Source: Pararhodobacter sp. (GTDB lineage Bacteria; Pseudomonadota; Alphaproteobacteria; Rhodobacterales; Rhodobacteraceae). Taken from it: a stretch of DNA of 64,000 nucleotides. Position 1 is the stretch's first letter; every line of letters starts with the position of its first letter. Below the pieces are notes generated by a model that was given only the letters and a program-made list of their open reading frames with translations, made no database searches and was not told the origin of the DNA. The DNA lies in the NCBI RefSeq assembly GCF_034676545.1, contig NZ_JAUCBZ010000015.1, positions 1,643,001 through 1,707,000 of the forward strand, given 5' to 3'. The position numbers were made by a program, and so were the translations under genes. Positions 43,988-52,795 of this stretch are shown one piece after another.

Positions 43988-45961
43988 CTACTTGGGTCTG
44001 GAACGGTCTTTTTTGACCCAAACTTCTTGTGTGATCATCTGATCCAGCAGTGATTTGCCGTCTTTGGGCGCGGTTTCCGAATCATCTGTGGTGTCGGGGA
44101 AGGCGATTCGCACGGCGCGCTCGCGTTCGGCCTTGGCCTGCTCCAGCCGCCAGGTCAGCCCTTCATCGGCGAGATGGGCGATTTGTTCCATGGCTTCCAT
44201 CGTTTCGCGCTGGCCGCCCTGGGTGGCGCGCAGCACGCCGAACTCATGGTCGAGAAACCGGATGGCCTCGGCGGCCTCGGCGCGGGCGCGGCGCAGGGGC
44301 AAGGTTTGCAGATAGGGCAGCGACAGGTGGCGGGTCAGCGTGTCGCCGAGGGTTTGCGCCAGGGTGGCGGCATCGGGGGGCGTTGCGCTATGGCTGACCC
44401 GCAGCAGGGCGCGTTGCAGGTCTTGCAGGTCGGGGCGGCGGGTTTCCAGGTGCAGCAGGCGGTCGTCAAAGCGCAGCAGCAGGCTGGGTTGGGCGGCGAG
44501 CGTGGTCAGGATGCTGATGGCGCGCAGATCCTCGTCGGCCGGCCCGGTGCCCGCGGCCAGCAGCGAGCCCCGGGTGCCGGGCAGCGAGGGTTCGGGCGCG
44601 GGTTTGCGCCAGGTGCCCTTGCCGCCGCCGGATTGCCCGTCGTTGTATCTTTTGCCAGCGCGAAACGGCTCTTTGCGGTCGCTGAACAGCGCGCGGCGCT
44701 GCTGGCGAAAATCCTCGGTGTAATGTTCGCGCAGGCTGGGGTCTTGCAGACGGCCCAGCAACGCGTTGAGGCGCTGGTCGAGGGCGGCGCGGCGCTCGGG
44801 GCTGTCGAACACCTGCCCGGCGATCTCACGCTCCCACAACAGCTTTGCCATCGGCACGGCGCGGTCGATCAGCGCGCGCATCGCCGCCGCCCCCGAGGCG
44901 CGCAGCACGTCATCGGGGTCTTGGCCGCCGGGCAGCAGAACAAAGCGCAGGCTGTGCCCGGCGGTGATCAGCGGCAGCGCCAGATCGGCCAGCCGATGCC
45001 CGGCGCGCAGCCCCGCCGTGTCGCCGTCCAGCGCGACCATCGGCTCATCGCTCATGCGCCACATCAGACGCAACTGATCCTCGGTGATGGCGGTGCCAAG
45101 GGGGGCCACGGCCCCCTCGAACCCGGCGTTCACGAGGGCGATGACGTCCATATAGCCCTCGGCGACGATCAGCGGCGTGCCCTTGCCCATCGCGGCGCGG
45201 GCCGGGCCGATGTTGTAGAGCGTGCGCCCCTTGTCGAACAGCGGCGTTTCCGGAGAGTTCAAGTATTTGGCGCGCGCATCCTCGGCCATGGCGCGGCCGC
45301 CGAAGGCGATGCAGCGGTCGCGGGCGTCGCGGATCGGGAACATGATGCGGCCGCGAAACCGGTCATAGGGCTGCCCGCCATCATCGGGCCTGGCGCAAAG
45401 CCCGGCCTCGATGATCAGGTCGGGAGCGATGCCGGCCTGGGTCAAATGCTGCCACAACCCGTGGCGCGTGTCAGGGGCGAACCCGATGCCCCAATGCTCG
45501 CGCTGCGCCTGCGTCAGGCCGCGACGGTCGAGATAGGCGCGCGCCTCGGCGGCTTGCCCACCCATCAGTTGCATCCGGTAATAGCGCACCGCTTGCTCCA
45601 TCACCTCGGTCAAGGTGGTGCGGCGGTCCGCGCGCTGGCGGTCACCCGGCTCGCGTTCGGGCATGGTCATGCCAGCTTCGCGCGCCAGCGTTTCGACCGC
45701 CTCCATGAACGGCATGTTCTGGGTTTCCTGCAAGAATTTCAGCGTATCGCCTTTGGCCTGACAGCCGAAGCAATAGTAAAACCCCTTGCGATCATCGACA
45801 TGGAACGACGCGGTTTTTTCCTGGTGGAACGGGCAGGGTGCCCAGAAATCACCCTTGCCCTGATTCGACTTGCGCAGATCCCACGTCACCGCCCGGCCAA
45901 CCACCTGAGCGATCGACACGCGGGTACGCAGTTCATCAAGGAAACCGGGTGGGAGCGACAT
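43988..45961 (-). CDS. dnaG: DNA primase
   Basis: Synthesises RNA primers at the replication fork; 657 residues. The N-terminal zinc-binding domain has Cys43, His46, Cys64 and Cys67 (APCPFHQEKTASF, FYYCFGCQAKGD). The TOPRIM catalytic core includes IVAEGYMDVIAL and MVALDGDTAG. The C-terminal helicase-binding part is poorly conserved, as usual. It is 113 bp upstream of rpoD. A long open frame on the opposite strand is a codon-bias shadow. Confidence 0.96.
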   Translation of the reverse strand: MSLPPGFLDELRTRVSIAQVVGRAVTWDLRKSNQGKGDFWAPCPFHQEKTASFHVDDRKGFYYCFGCQAKGDTLKFLQETQNMPFMEAVETLAREAGMTMPEREPGDRQRADRRTTLTEVMEQAVRYYRMQLMGGQAAEARAYLDRRGLTQAQREHWGIGFAPDTRHGLWQHLTQAGIAPDLIIEAGLCARPDDGGQPYDRFRGRIMFPIRDARDRCIAFGGRAMAEDARAKYLNSPETPLFDKGRTLYNIGPARAAMGKGTPLIVAEGYMDVIALVNAGFEGAVAPLGTAITEDQLRLMWRMSDEPMVALDGDTAGLRAGHRLADLALPLITAGHSLRFVLLPGGQDPDDVLRASGAAAMRALIDRAVPMAKLLWEREIAGQVFDSPERRAALDQRLNALLGRLQDPSLREHYTEDFRQQRRALFSDRKEPFRAGKRYNDGQSGGGKGTWRKPAPEPSLPGTRGSLLAAGTGPADEDLRAISILTTLAAQPSLLLRFDDRLLHLETRRPDLQDLQRALLRVSHSATPPDAATLAQTLGDTLTRHLSLPYLQTLPLRRARAEAAEAIRFLDHEFGVLRATQGGQRETMEAMEQIAHLADEGLTWRLEQAKAERERAVRIAFPDTTDDSETAPKDGKSLLDQMITQEVWVKKDRSRPK

Positions 45962-46107
45962 AAGACCCTGTGAGTCGGTGTGGCAGAGCTACAGATATAG
46001 GCATGAATGCGGCGCGGGCAAAGACCCGGACGTGGGAATGGGCTTACCGCGGCTTGGTTAACCAAGGGTTGTCGCAGCGCACGGCTATGGCCGGCGGTGG
46101 AATGGCA

Positions 46108-46130
46108 AACGGGGGCGCGTGGCCCCCGTT
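46108..46130 (-). terminator. Hairpin downstream of the DUF4167 gene
   Basis: AACGGGGGC (46108-46116) pairs with GCCCCCGTT (46122-46130). On the minus strand it is followed by TTTGCC, a short U tract. It lies about 40 bp past the DUF4167 stop. Confidence 0.6.
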
Positions 46131-46169
46131 GGTCGTTCGGTTACGGGGCAACCCGCAAAGACCGCCTTG

Positions 46170-47024
46170 TCACTCTGTCACCGGATCGGTGACGGGTGCC
46201 GGGTCGCGCGGAGTGGGCGACGAGTTGGCGGCGTTTGCAGGCGGCTCGGTGGTGACCCGTGGGGCCCTTGGCTTGCGGGCGCGCTTGGGCTTTTCCTCGG
46301 CGCTGGCGTCAGGGGTCTCTGCTGGGGCTGCTGGCGCCTTGCCGGTGCGTGCCGGGCGCTGCTGCGCGGCTTTTGATTCCGGCGTCTCCACCAGCATTGA
46401 GCCGTCGTCGTTGTTCGACGCGGTGTCTTGCGGGCGACTGCGGCGCTGGGTGTTTTCAGACGGCGCATTGTCTGGCTGCGTGTTGTCTGGCTGCGTGTTG
46501 TCAGACTGTTGCGTGTCGGACTGCGATTTGTCGTCGCGCGGATCGGTGTCTCGGCGATTGATGCGCCGGTTGCCCCGACGATCTTTCCACTCGGGCCGAT
46601 CACCACGCGTGTCCTGCCGGGGCTCGTGCCCGCCAGAGTGCGCCCCACCACCATTGCCGCCACCATTGGTGTCGGCGCCGCTGGTATTGGGGTTGCTGCT
46701 CGTGTCACCGTCGCTGTCGTCGCGCCGGGAGGGGTTGCTTTGCTGCTGGTCGCGGCGCTGTTCGGCCTCGCGGGCCTGTTCGGCCTGCGCTTCGTTCATC
46801 ATGCGGGTGTAATGCTCGGCGTGCTGCTGAAAATTCTCAGCCGCCACGCGGTCACCCGAAAGCTGCGCATCGCGCGCCAGAACGAGGTATTTTTCAATGA
46901 TCTGCTGCGGCGTACCGCGCACTTTGCCCTCTGGTCCTGAACTGTCAAACACACGGTTGACAACATTACCCATGGAGCGTGGGCGATTCTGCTTCGAGCG
47001 CGAACGCTTGTTCGTTGGTCTCAT
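46170..47024 (-). CDS. DUF4167 domain protein with long low-complexity tail
   Basis: A 284-residue protein. The first ~95 residues form the conserved DUF4167 domain: a basic start (RPTNKRSRSKQNRPRS), then NVVNRVFDSSGPEGKVRGTP and AENFQQHAEHYTRMMNEAQ, suggesting nucleic-acid binding. The rest is low complexity, rich in Asn, Asp, Gln, Gly and Lys, with imperfect repeats such as DNTQPDNTQPDN, and is surely disordered. Function unknown; it follows prfA-prmC on the same strand, common in alphaproteobacteria. Confidence 0.85.
   Translation of the reverse strand: MRPTNKRSRSKQNRPRSMGNVVNRVFDSSGPEGKVRGTPQQIIEKYLVLARDAQLSGDRVAAENFQQHAEHYTRMMNEAQAEQAREAEQRRDQQQSNPSRRDDSDGDTSSNPNTSGADTNGGGNGGGAHSGGHEPRQDTRGDRPEWKDRRGNRRINRRDTDPRDDKSQSDTQQSDNTQPDNTQPDNAPSENTQRRSRPQDTASNNDDGSMLVETPESKAAQQRPARTGKAPAAPAETPDASAEEKPKRARKPRAPRVTTEPPANAANSSPTPRDPAPVTDPVTE
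46468..46512. repeat. 15-bp tandem repeat inside the DUF4167 gene
   Basis: Two exact copies of TTGTCTGGCTGCGTG (46468-46482, 46483-46497) plus a diverged third, encoding repeated DNTQP units on the minus strand. The region is a likely length-variable tract. Confidence 0.75.
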
Positions 47025-47264
47025 ACGGAGTGTTTCCGGCCTTGGTCGGGACGTTTGCCCCCAGAGCGGCGCAGGATGCGGGCGAGGGGTTCAAGTCTGG
47101 CTAGATTGCTGTGCCGCGTGCAAGGGCGGAACCCAAAAGACGAGACGAGGCACAGGGGCGTATAATCATGCCGGTGGTAAGCAGACAAGCCTGTAAACGA
47201 CAAAAAACCATGAATTTTGGGGTTTTTCGCGCCGTCGTGATCGAAAAAGCATAAAATCCGGCCT

Positions 47265-48098
47265 TTAGCCGCGCCAGACTGCCGAAACGACCCGGTCACG
47301 CCCGTCCAGATCGGGCAGGCAAACACGGTCCGCGAATCCGGCCTGGCGCAGCATTTCGGTGATCGCCGGGCCTTGGGTCGGGCCGATTTCCAGCAAGATC
47401 CGCGCGTCGGGGGTCAGGAATGCGCCGGCCTGCGCGCAGATCCGGCGATAGGCGTCAAGCCCGTCGCCACCGGGGCTGAGCGCCATCGCAGGCTCATGCA
47501 GGCGCACCTCGGGCGACAAATGCGCCATCTCATCGGCGGCGATATAGGGCGGATTCGAGACGATCAGGTCAAAGGCCCCGGTGATCCCGGCAAACCAATC
47601 GCCGCAGTGCCAGGTCACACGGGTCTCGACGCCCAGCGCCTCGGCATTGGCGCGGGCGACGGCGAGGGCCTTGGCGGACAGATCCACCGCCAGGCCGGTC
47701 GCGGTGGGGCGCTCGGCCAACAGCGTCAGCAGGATCGCGCCAGACCCGGTGCCCAGATCGAGCACGCGGGTAAACGGGGCCTCCAGTGCGGCGGCGATCA
47801 GCGTCTCGGTCTCGGGGCGCGGGTCCAGAACATCGGGCGTGACGCGGAAATCCCGGCCCCAGAACGCCCGGCGCCCGATGATCTGGCTGATCGGCTTGCG
47901 GGCCTCACGGGCGGCCAGCGCGGTGTCAAACCGTATCGCGGCGTCCATGGAAAGCGGATCATGCAGGTGCAGCGTCAACCGGTCTGGCGCCACGCCCAAG
48001 GCATAGGCCAGCAACAGCCGCGCGTCGCGGGCGGGGTCGGGGATGCCCGCCGCCCTCAACCGCGCGACGGCCTCGCGCAGAGCCAGCGTCGCTGTCAT
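47265..48098 (-). CDS. prmC: Peptide chain release factor N(5)-glutamine methyltransferase
   Basis: Methylates the GGQ glutamine of release factors; 277 residues. The SAM-binding motif I is DLGTGSG (114-120) and the catalytic NPPY is at 182-185 (IVSNPPYIAADE). The N-terminal helical domain that docks RF1 is present. The start overlaps the stop of prfA by ATGA, so enzyme and substrate are translationally coupled. A ~240-bp gap then separates it from the DUF4167 gene. Confidence 0.95.
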   Translation of the reverse strand: MTATLALREAVARLRAAGIPDPARDARLLLAYALGVAPDRLTLHLHDPLSMDAAIRFDTALAAREARKPISQIIGRRAFWGRDFRVTPDVLDPRPETETLIAAALEAPFTRVLDLGTGSGAILLTLLAERPTATGLAVDLSAKALAVARANAEALGVETRVTWHCGDWFAGITGAFDLIVSNPPYIAADEMAHLSPEVRLHEPAMALSPGGDGLDAYRRICAQAGAFLTPDARILLEIGPTQGPAITEMLRQAGFADRVCLPDLDGRDRVVSAVWRG

Positions 48099-49150
48099 CC
48101 GTCCAACTCGGCCAGCTTTTGCGCCTGATCATGGGAAATCAGCGGGTCGATCACCGGGTCCAGATCGCCCCCCAGAATATTGGCCAGCGCATACAGCGTC
48201 AGGTTGATACGGTGATCCGTCACGCGACCCTGCGGCACGTTATAGGTGCGAATGCGCTCGGAACGATCGCCCGAGCCGACCTGCGCGCGCCGATCCGCCG
48301 CGCGGGCGTCGTCTTGCTTGCGCCGCTCCAGATCGAACAGCCGCGCGCGCAACACATCCATCGCCAGAACCCGGTTGCGATGCTGCGATTTCTCGGCGCT
48401 CACCACGATCATGCCGGTGGGAATATGGGTGATGCGCACCGCGGAATCGGTGGTGTTGACATGCTGCCCGCCCGCCCCCGAGGCGCGCATGGTGTCGATG
48501 CGCAGATCACTGTCGGGGATCTGCAGGTCGACCTCGGCGGCCTCGGGCAGAACCGCGACCGTCGCCGCCGACGTATGCACCCGCCCGCTCGATTCGGTGA
48601 CCGGCACGCGCTGCACCCGGTGCACCCCCGATTCAAACTTGAGCCGTGCGAACACCCCGTCGCCCTGAATGCGCATCACCGCCTCGCGCAACCCGCCGAC
48701 CTCGGTGTCGGTCAATGAGATCATCTCGCAGCGCCAACCCCGCGCATCGGCATAGCGCTGATACATGCGCAACAGATCGGCGGCGAACAACGAGGCCTCC
48801 TCGCCACCGGTGCCGGGCCGGATCTCGACAATCGCGGGCCGGTCATCCGCCGTATCACGCGGGATCAGCGCCAGTTTCAACCGGGCTTCAAGCGCCGGGA
48901 TGGTCTCGTCGAGCTGCGCCATCTCATCGCGGGCCAGCGCGCGCATCTCGGGATCCTCCAGCAGCGCCTCGGCGTCAACCCGTTGCGCCAGCGCGACCTG
49001 ATAGGCCGCGATCGCCTCGACCACAGGTTTCAACTGGTCGTATTCGCGGGCGATATCGGCCAGCCGTGCGGGGTCCGCCCCTTCGGAGAGCTGCGCCTCG
49101 AGGAAACCAAAACGTTGGGTGATCTGTTCAAGCGTATCGTGCGGAAGCAT
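48095..49150 (-). CDS. prfA: Peptide chain release factor 1
   Basis: Reads UAG/UAA stop codons; 351 residues. The GGQ loop is at 227-229 (ASGAGGQHVN) and the anticodon-like tripeptide is PVT at 183-185, which is the RF1 form. ATG 49150 (MLPHDTLEQITQRF) fits known N-termini. An open extension to 49198 is not supported. It overlaps prmC. A copy of the interspersed repeat lies upstream. Confidence 0.96.
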   Translation of the reverse strand: MLPHDTLEQITQRFGFLEAQLSEGADPARLADIAREYDQLKPVVEAIAAYQVALAQRVDAEALLEDPEMRALARDEMAQLDETIPALEARLKLALIPRDTADDRPAIVEIRPGTGGEEASLFAADLLRMYQRYADARGWRCEMISLTDTEVGGLREAVMRIQGDGVFARLKFESGVHRVQRVPVTESSGRVHTSAATVAVLPEAAEVDLQIPDSDLRIDTMRASGAGGQHVNTTDSAVRITHIPTGMIVVSAEKSQHRNRVLAMDVLRARLFDLERRKQDDARAADRRAQVGSGDRSERIRTYNVPQGRVTDHRINLTLYALANILGGDLDPVIDPLISHDQAQKLAELDG

Positions 49151-49311
49151 GGCGCGGGTTTGCCGGGCGCGGTCGCGCGCGTCAAGGGCCTCGCGCACCG
49201 GCGTGCCCCGCCCGGACGGTCACGCCGCCACCCCATCGCCAAAGCTGCTTCACCGAACCCAGCGAACGCCCGCCCCCTCCCGGGCGCGACATCCTGCAAA
49301 ATTGCGCGTCT

Positions 49312-49376
49312 TTGTTCTTCAAATATCCTGGGGGTGAGGCGCGCAGCGCCGAGGGGGCAACGCCCCCTCTCGACGC
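49312..49376. repeat. Interspersed GC-rich repeat between prfA and the NlpD-like gene
   Basis: TTTGTTCTTCAAATATCC, GGGGGTGA, a GGCGCGCAGCGCC dyad, then GAGGGGGCAACGCCCCCTC, matching the block order of the copies at 9763-9830 and 5311-5386. Confidence 0.7.
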
Positions 49377-49380
49377 CTGA

Positions 49381-50553
49381 TCATTGCAGATACGGCATCG
49401 GATCGACGCTCTCGAACCCTTCGCGCACTTCAAAATGCAGGAAGGATGGATCGCCGCGCCGCACGGTGGCGATGGTCTGACCACGGGTGATCGTGTCGCC
49501 GCGCGCCACGCGGATATCGTCGATATTCGCGTAGACGGTCAGCAGGTTGTTCTGATGGCGAATCACCAGGATCGGCACCTGATCGGTGTCGCGGGTGATC
49601 GCGGCAACGGTGCCCCCGGCGGCGGCGGTGACCGGCGTTCCCGCCGGCGCGCCAATGCCGATGCCGTCATTGCGACCGCGCGAATAGGCCCGGATGATCC
49701 GCCCCTGCACCGGCATAGCCAATTGCGGCCCGCTGGTGCGTTCGCTGCCGAGGTCCGCGACGGGTGCCGGCGCGGGTGTTGCGGCCGAGGCGCCCTGACC
49801 CGCGGGCGCTGGCGTGGTGGCGGGCAGGGGTTGCGAGGCGGAGGGCGGGACCGGTGTGGCCGAGCCTTCCCCCGGCAGCGTCGTGGTCGCGGCCGGCGGT
49901 GTCACGGCGGAAAGCGGTGCATCGGTGGTGGCAAGCGGGGCGCTGGCTTCGGCGGTCTGCTGTTGCGCGACGGGGATCATCAGGATCTGGCCCTCGCGCA
50001 CGCTCATCGAGCCGTCAAGCCCGTTCCATTCCGAGAGCGATCGCGGCGACACGTCATAGAGGCGCGCGATCGAGAACGCCGTTTCGCCGCGCCGCACGGT
50101 ATGTTGCACCGGCTCCGGCCCGGCACTGGGCATCGGGGTCAGCGGCGTTGCGGTGATGGCACCCGGTGCGGCGGCGGCGCCGTCGATCCGGTTCGGCAGC
50201 ACCAGCAATTCGCCGCCACGCAGCACGGTGGTGGGTTCGATGGCATTATGCGCGGCCAGTTCGCGCGGCGAAATCCCCAGGCGCTGCGCGATATCTTCAA
50301 CCCGATCACCGCGCCTTGCGACCGCCACTTGATAGCCCGGATACGAGATGATGCCGCGGGCGTCAGGTTGTGGCCGCGAGCCGGAGACGTCGCGCGCCGC
50401 GGAGGAGGTGGAGAACCGCTCGGAGGGGCGCAGATCCCAATCGAGGCCCTGCCCATCGCCACAACCGCTCAGGGCAAGGGCCACCCCGGTCAAAACGGCC
50501 ACCATTGTCATCCGACCCCCGGTAGAGGTCGTGCCTAATCCGCGCACTTGCAT
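49381..50553 (-). CDS. NlpD-like lipoprotein: two LysM domains plus degenerate LytM/M23 domain
   Basis: A ~390-residue peptidoglycan-associated lipoprotein. The lipobox LALSGC follows a hydrophobic stretch (MVAVLTGVALALS). Two LysM domains (YQVAVARRGDRVEDIAQRLG and HTVRRGETAFSIARLYD) are followed by a Pro/Ala/Thr-rich linker and a C-terminal M23 domain (GIGAPAGTPVTAAAGGTVAA, FLHFEVREG). In active LytM enzymes the motif is HxxxD; here the position reads GRNDGIGIG, with no such His, so it is probably an amidase activator like NlpD/EnvC rather than a hydrolase. Starts at 50568 and 50514 are also possible. It follows surE-pcm. Confidence 0.85.
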   Translation of the reverse strand: MQVRGLGTTSTGGRMTMVAVLTGVALALSGCGDGQGLDWDLRPSERFSTSSAARDVSGSRPQPDARGIISYPGYQVAVARRGDRVEDIAQRLGISPRELAAHNAIEPTTVLRGGELLVLPNRIDGAAAAPGAITATPLTPMPSAGPEPVQHTVRRGETAFSIARLYDVSPRSLSEWNGLDGSMSVREGQILMIPVAQQQTAEASAPLATTDAPLSAVTPPAATTTLPGEGSATPVPPSASQPLPATTPAPAGQGASAATPAPAPVADLGSERTSGPQLAMPVQGRIIRAYSRGRNDGIGIGAPAGTPVTAAAGGTVAAITRDTDQVPILVIRHQNNLLTVYANIDDIRVARGDTITRGQTIATVRRGDPSFLHFEVREGFESVDPMPYLQ

Positions 50554-50717
50554 ATCGAGCCTGCTCATCGTGTCCCGTATCCCCATGACCGCTTTTTGCT
50601 GCAGAGGTTCCTGCACGGCGGTGTTTCCCCATTTATAGACGATTCTCGGGGGTAATACACCCCATCACCACAACGTGTTGTGGATTTCCGCGCATCCTTG
50701 TGCCGCGCGGCCAAAGC

Positions 50718-51365
50718 TCAGTCCCGGGCCATGCCTTCGAGCAGCGGCACAAAGCGCACCGGGCGCAGTTCTTCATAGTCATAGCCCTTTTCCAGCCGCC
50801 GCACCTTGATCAGGCTTTGCACATGATCCGACTGGCCGACCGGCACCACCATGATGCCGCCCACGCGCAATTGTTGCATCAGCGGGCCGGGCGGGTCCTC
50901 GGCGGCGGCAGTGACCAGAATGCGGTCAAAGGGTGCCTGATCGGGCAGGCCGAAGGACCCGTCGGCGGCCAGGCAGGTGATGTTCGACAGATCCAGCTTG
51001 GCAAAGGCGGCGCGCGCCTCGGCGACCAGCGTGCGGTGACGTTCCACGGTATAGACCCGGCGCGCCAACTGGCTGAGGATCGCCGCCTGATAGCCCGAGC
51101 CGGTGCCCACTTCCAGAACCTTGGCGCGCGGCGTGACCTCCAGCGCCTCGGTCATCAGCGCCACCACCGAGGGCTGGCTGATCGTCTGGCCGCAGGCAAT
51201 CGGCAGCGGCGTGTCCTCATAGGCGCGTTCGGCAAACACGCCGCGCATGAACACCGCTCGGTCGATGCGCTCCATCGCGCGCAGCACATTGGCGTCTGTC
51301 ACCCCCTTGGAGCGCAGCGCGTAGATGAAGCGCATGATGTTCTCGGCGCGCTCGGCGTCTGTCAT
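50718..51365 (-). CDS. pcm: Protein-L-isoaspartate O-methyltransferase
   Basis: Repairs isoaspartyl residues in aged proteins using SAM; 215 residues. SAM motif I is VLEVGTGSGYQAAILSQLA; TPLPIACGQTISQPSVVALM and the TAAAEDPPGPL region are characteristic. The start overlaps the surE stop, giving the widespread surE-pcm pairing, and the NlpD-like gene follows. Confidence 0.94.
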   Translation of the reverse strand: MTDAERAENIMRFIYALRSKGVTDANVLRAMERIDRAVFMRGVFAERAYEDTPLPIACGQTISQPSVVALMTEALEVTPRAKVLEVGTGSGYQAAILSQLARRVYTVERHRTLVAEARAAFAKLDLSNITCLAADGSFGLPDQAPFDRILVTAAAEDPPGPLMQQLRVGGIMVVPVGQSDHVQSLIKVRRLEKGYDYEELRPVRFVPLLEGMARD

Positions 51366-52147
51366 TCGAGGCGGTCTCGCAGGGTGGCCAGGGTGTCATG
51401 TGCCGTCATATCACAGCGCAGCGGCGTGATCGAGATATAGCCGTCAAGGTTGGCGGCGGCATCGGTGCCGGGCAGGGTGGGCACGTCTTGCGGCCCGCCC
51501 TTGATCCACAGGAAATTACGGCCCGAGGGCGACAGATGCGGCTCGACACCGAAGGTGGTGTTGCGGCGGAACCCCTGCGCGGTGACGCGGGTGCCCTTGA
51601 CCTCATTGGCCAGGACCGGCGGGAAATTCACGTTGTAGAACAGGCGGTAGTCTTCCTCGGTCCACAGCCCGTTGTCCAGGATGTTGCGCACCACGGCGGT
51701 GCCATGGGCGATGGCGGGTTCGAACTGGTCGGTCATGTCATGGGTGCGCGGCCCCATGTATTGCGACAGGGCAATCGCGCGCATCCCCTGCAGGGCGGCT
51801 TCCATCGCCCCCCCAACGGTGCCGGAATAGAGCGTATTTTCGGCCGCGTTATTGCCCCGGTTCACCCCCGACAGCACCAGATCGGGCTTTTCGCCGTCGA
51901 GGATCTCATACAGCCCCGCAATCACGCAATCGGCCGGGCTGCCCTCGGTCGCGTAGCGGCGGTTGCCCATCTTGGCGATCAGCATCGGATGCGTATAGCT
52001 GATCTTGTGACCCACGCCCGATTGCTCGAACGCGGGGGCCACGACCCAGACCTCGCCGCCCGGACCGGCGATTTGATGGGCGATGGTTTCAACCACCTTG
52101 AGGCCGGGGGCGTTGATGCCGTCGTCATTGGTGATCAGAATGCGCAT
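51362..52147 (-). CDS. surE: 5'/3'-nucleotidase SurE
   Basis: Stationary-phase survival nucleotidase; 261 residues. The N-terminal metal site is MRILITNDDGINAPG (Asp8, Asp9), and SGVNRGNNAAENTLYSGTVG is the family signature. I chose ATG 52147; the open extension to 52204 is spurious. It overlaps pcm by the stop/start junction and is the first gene of surE-pcm-nlpD-like. Confidence 0.95.
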   Translation of the reverse strand: MRILITNDDGINAPGLKVVETIAHQIAGPGGEVWVVAPAFEQSGVGHKISYTHPMLIAKMGNRRYATEGSPADCVIAGLYEILDGEKPDLVLSGVNRGNNAAENTLYSGTVGGAMEAALQGMRAIALSQYMGPRTHDMTDQFEPAIAHGTAVVRNILDNGLWTEEDYRLFYNVNFPPVLANEVKGTRVTAQGFRRNTTFGVEPHLSPSGRNFLWIKGGPQDVPTLPGTDAAANLDGYISITPLRCDMTAHDTLATLRDRLE

Positions 52148-52293
52148 GGCGTGGCCTTTCATCGGGTTGCGCCCATGCTTAGTGCAGCAAGCCGCACGCG
52201 GCAAGATGGGCGTGGCGTTCGGTCTTCACGCGGTTTTGCGTCGATTGCGGGCGCGTTTGTGCAAGACTGTCGCCACACAACAGGAGTACCCCC

Positions 52294-52701
52294 ATGCGCA
52301 TCGCCATTCTGGCGACGGCTCTGGCCGTTGCAATCACCCCGGCCATGGCCGACGAAACCTGGATCACCGACAGGGGCACGCTGGTCTGGCAGGACACGCT
52401 GGGCGACACCGCCGTGCTGGAGATGAACACCGACGCCGGCTTGCGGCTGGTCGCCTATGTGCCGGGTTTGGGACGCGATATGTTGGGCGGGCGCAGCACC
52501 TATCACGGCTATTGGCTGGCCAATCAGGGCGACGCGGCCTGCGAGGCGCAGTTGACCGGACCGGATGGCGAGAAATCTCATTATTGGGGCACTTTCACCA
52601 TGAGCTTCGTGCGCGATGGCTTCCCGTCGGATTGGGCCGGAACCTCGGGCAGCTGTTTCGACCCGCAAGAGACGACGATCTCGGGGCAGGTGCCCGGGTA
52701 A
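52294..52701 (+). CDS. Small secreted protein, unknown function
   Basis: A 135-residue protein with a clear signal peptide (MRIAILATALAVAITPAMA, cleavage likely before DETW). The mature part is strand-rich, with one cysteine pair (Cys88 region in GDAACEAQL and GSCFDPQ near the end) that could form a disulfide. CAGGAG upstream fits ATG 52294. It resembles conserved hypothetical proteins of Rhodobacterales, but no function is known to me. It is divergent from surE. Confidence 0.72.
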   Translation: MRIAILATALAVAITPAMADETWITDRGTLVWQDTLGDTAVLEMNTDAGLRLVAYVPGLGRDMLGGRSTYHGYWLANQGDAACEAQLTGPDGEKSHYWGTFTMSFVRDGFPSDWAGTSGSCFDPQETTISGQVPG

Positions 52702-52795
52702 GGGCTGGCCTCGACCCGCACAGAACGGCGTTTTCCGGCTATTCCGACAGAACGCGACGTGCCAGCATGGCGCGAACAGCGCTTGGGAGGGCGGG

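Noticed and set aside
44174..45973. Long plus-strand open frame (599 codons) opposite dnaG
   Set aside because: It lies wholly antisense to a clear DnaG with zinc-finger and TOPRIM motifs; its protein is compositionally random (Gln, Arg, Ala rich), a shadow of high-GC codon bias.
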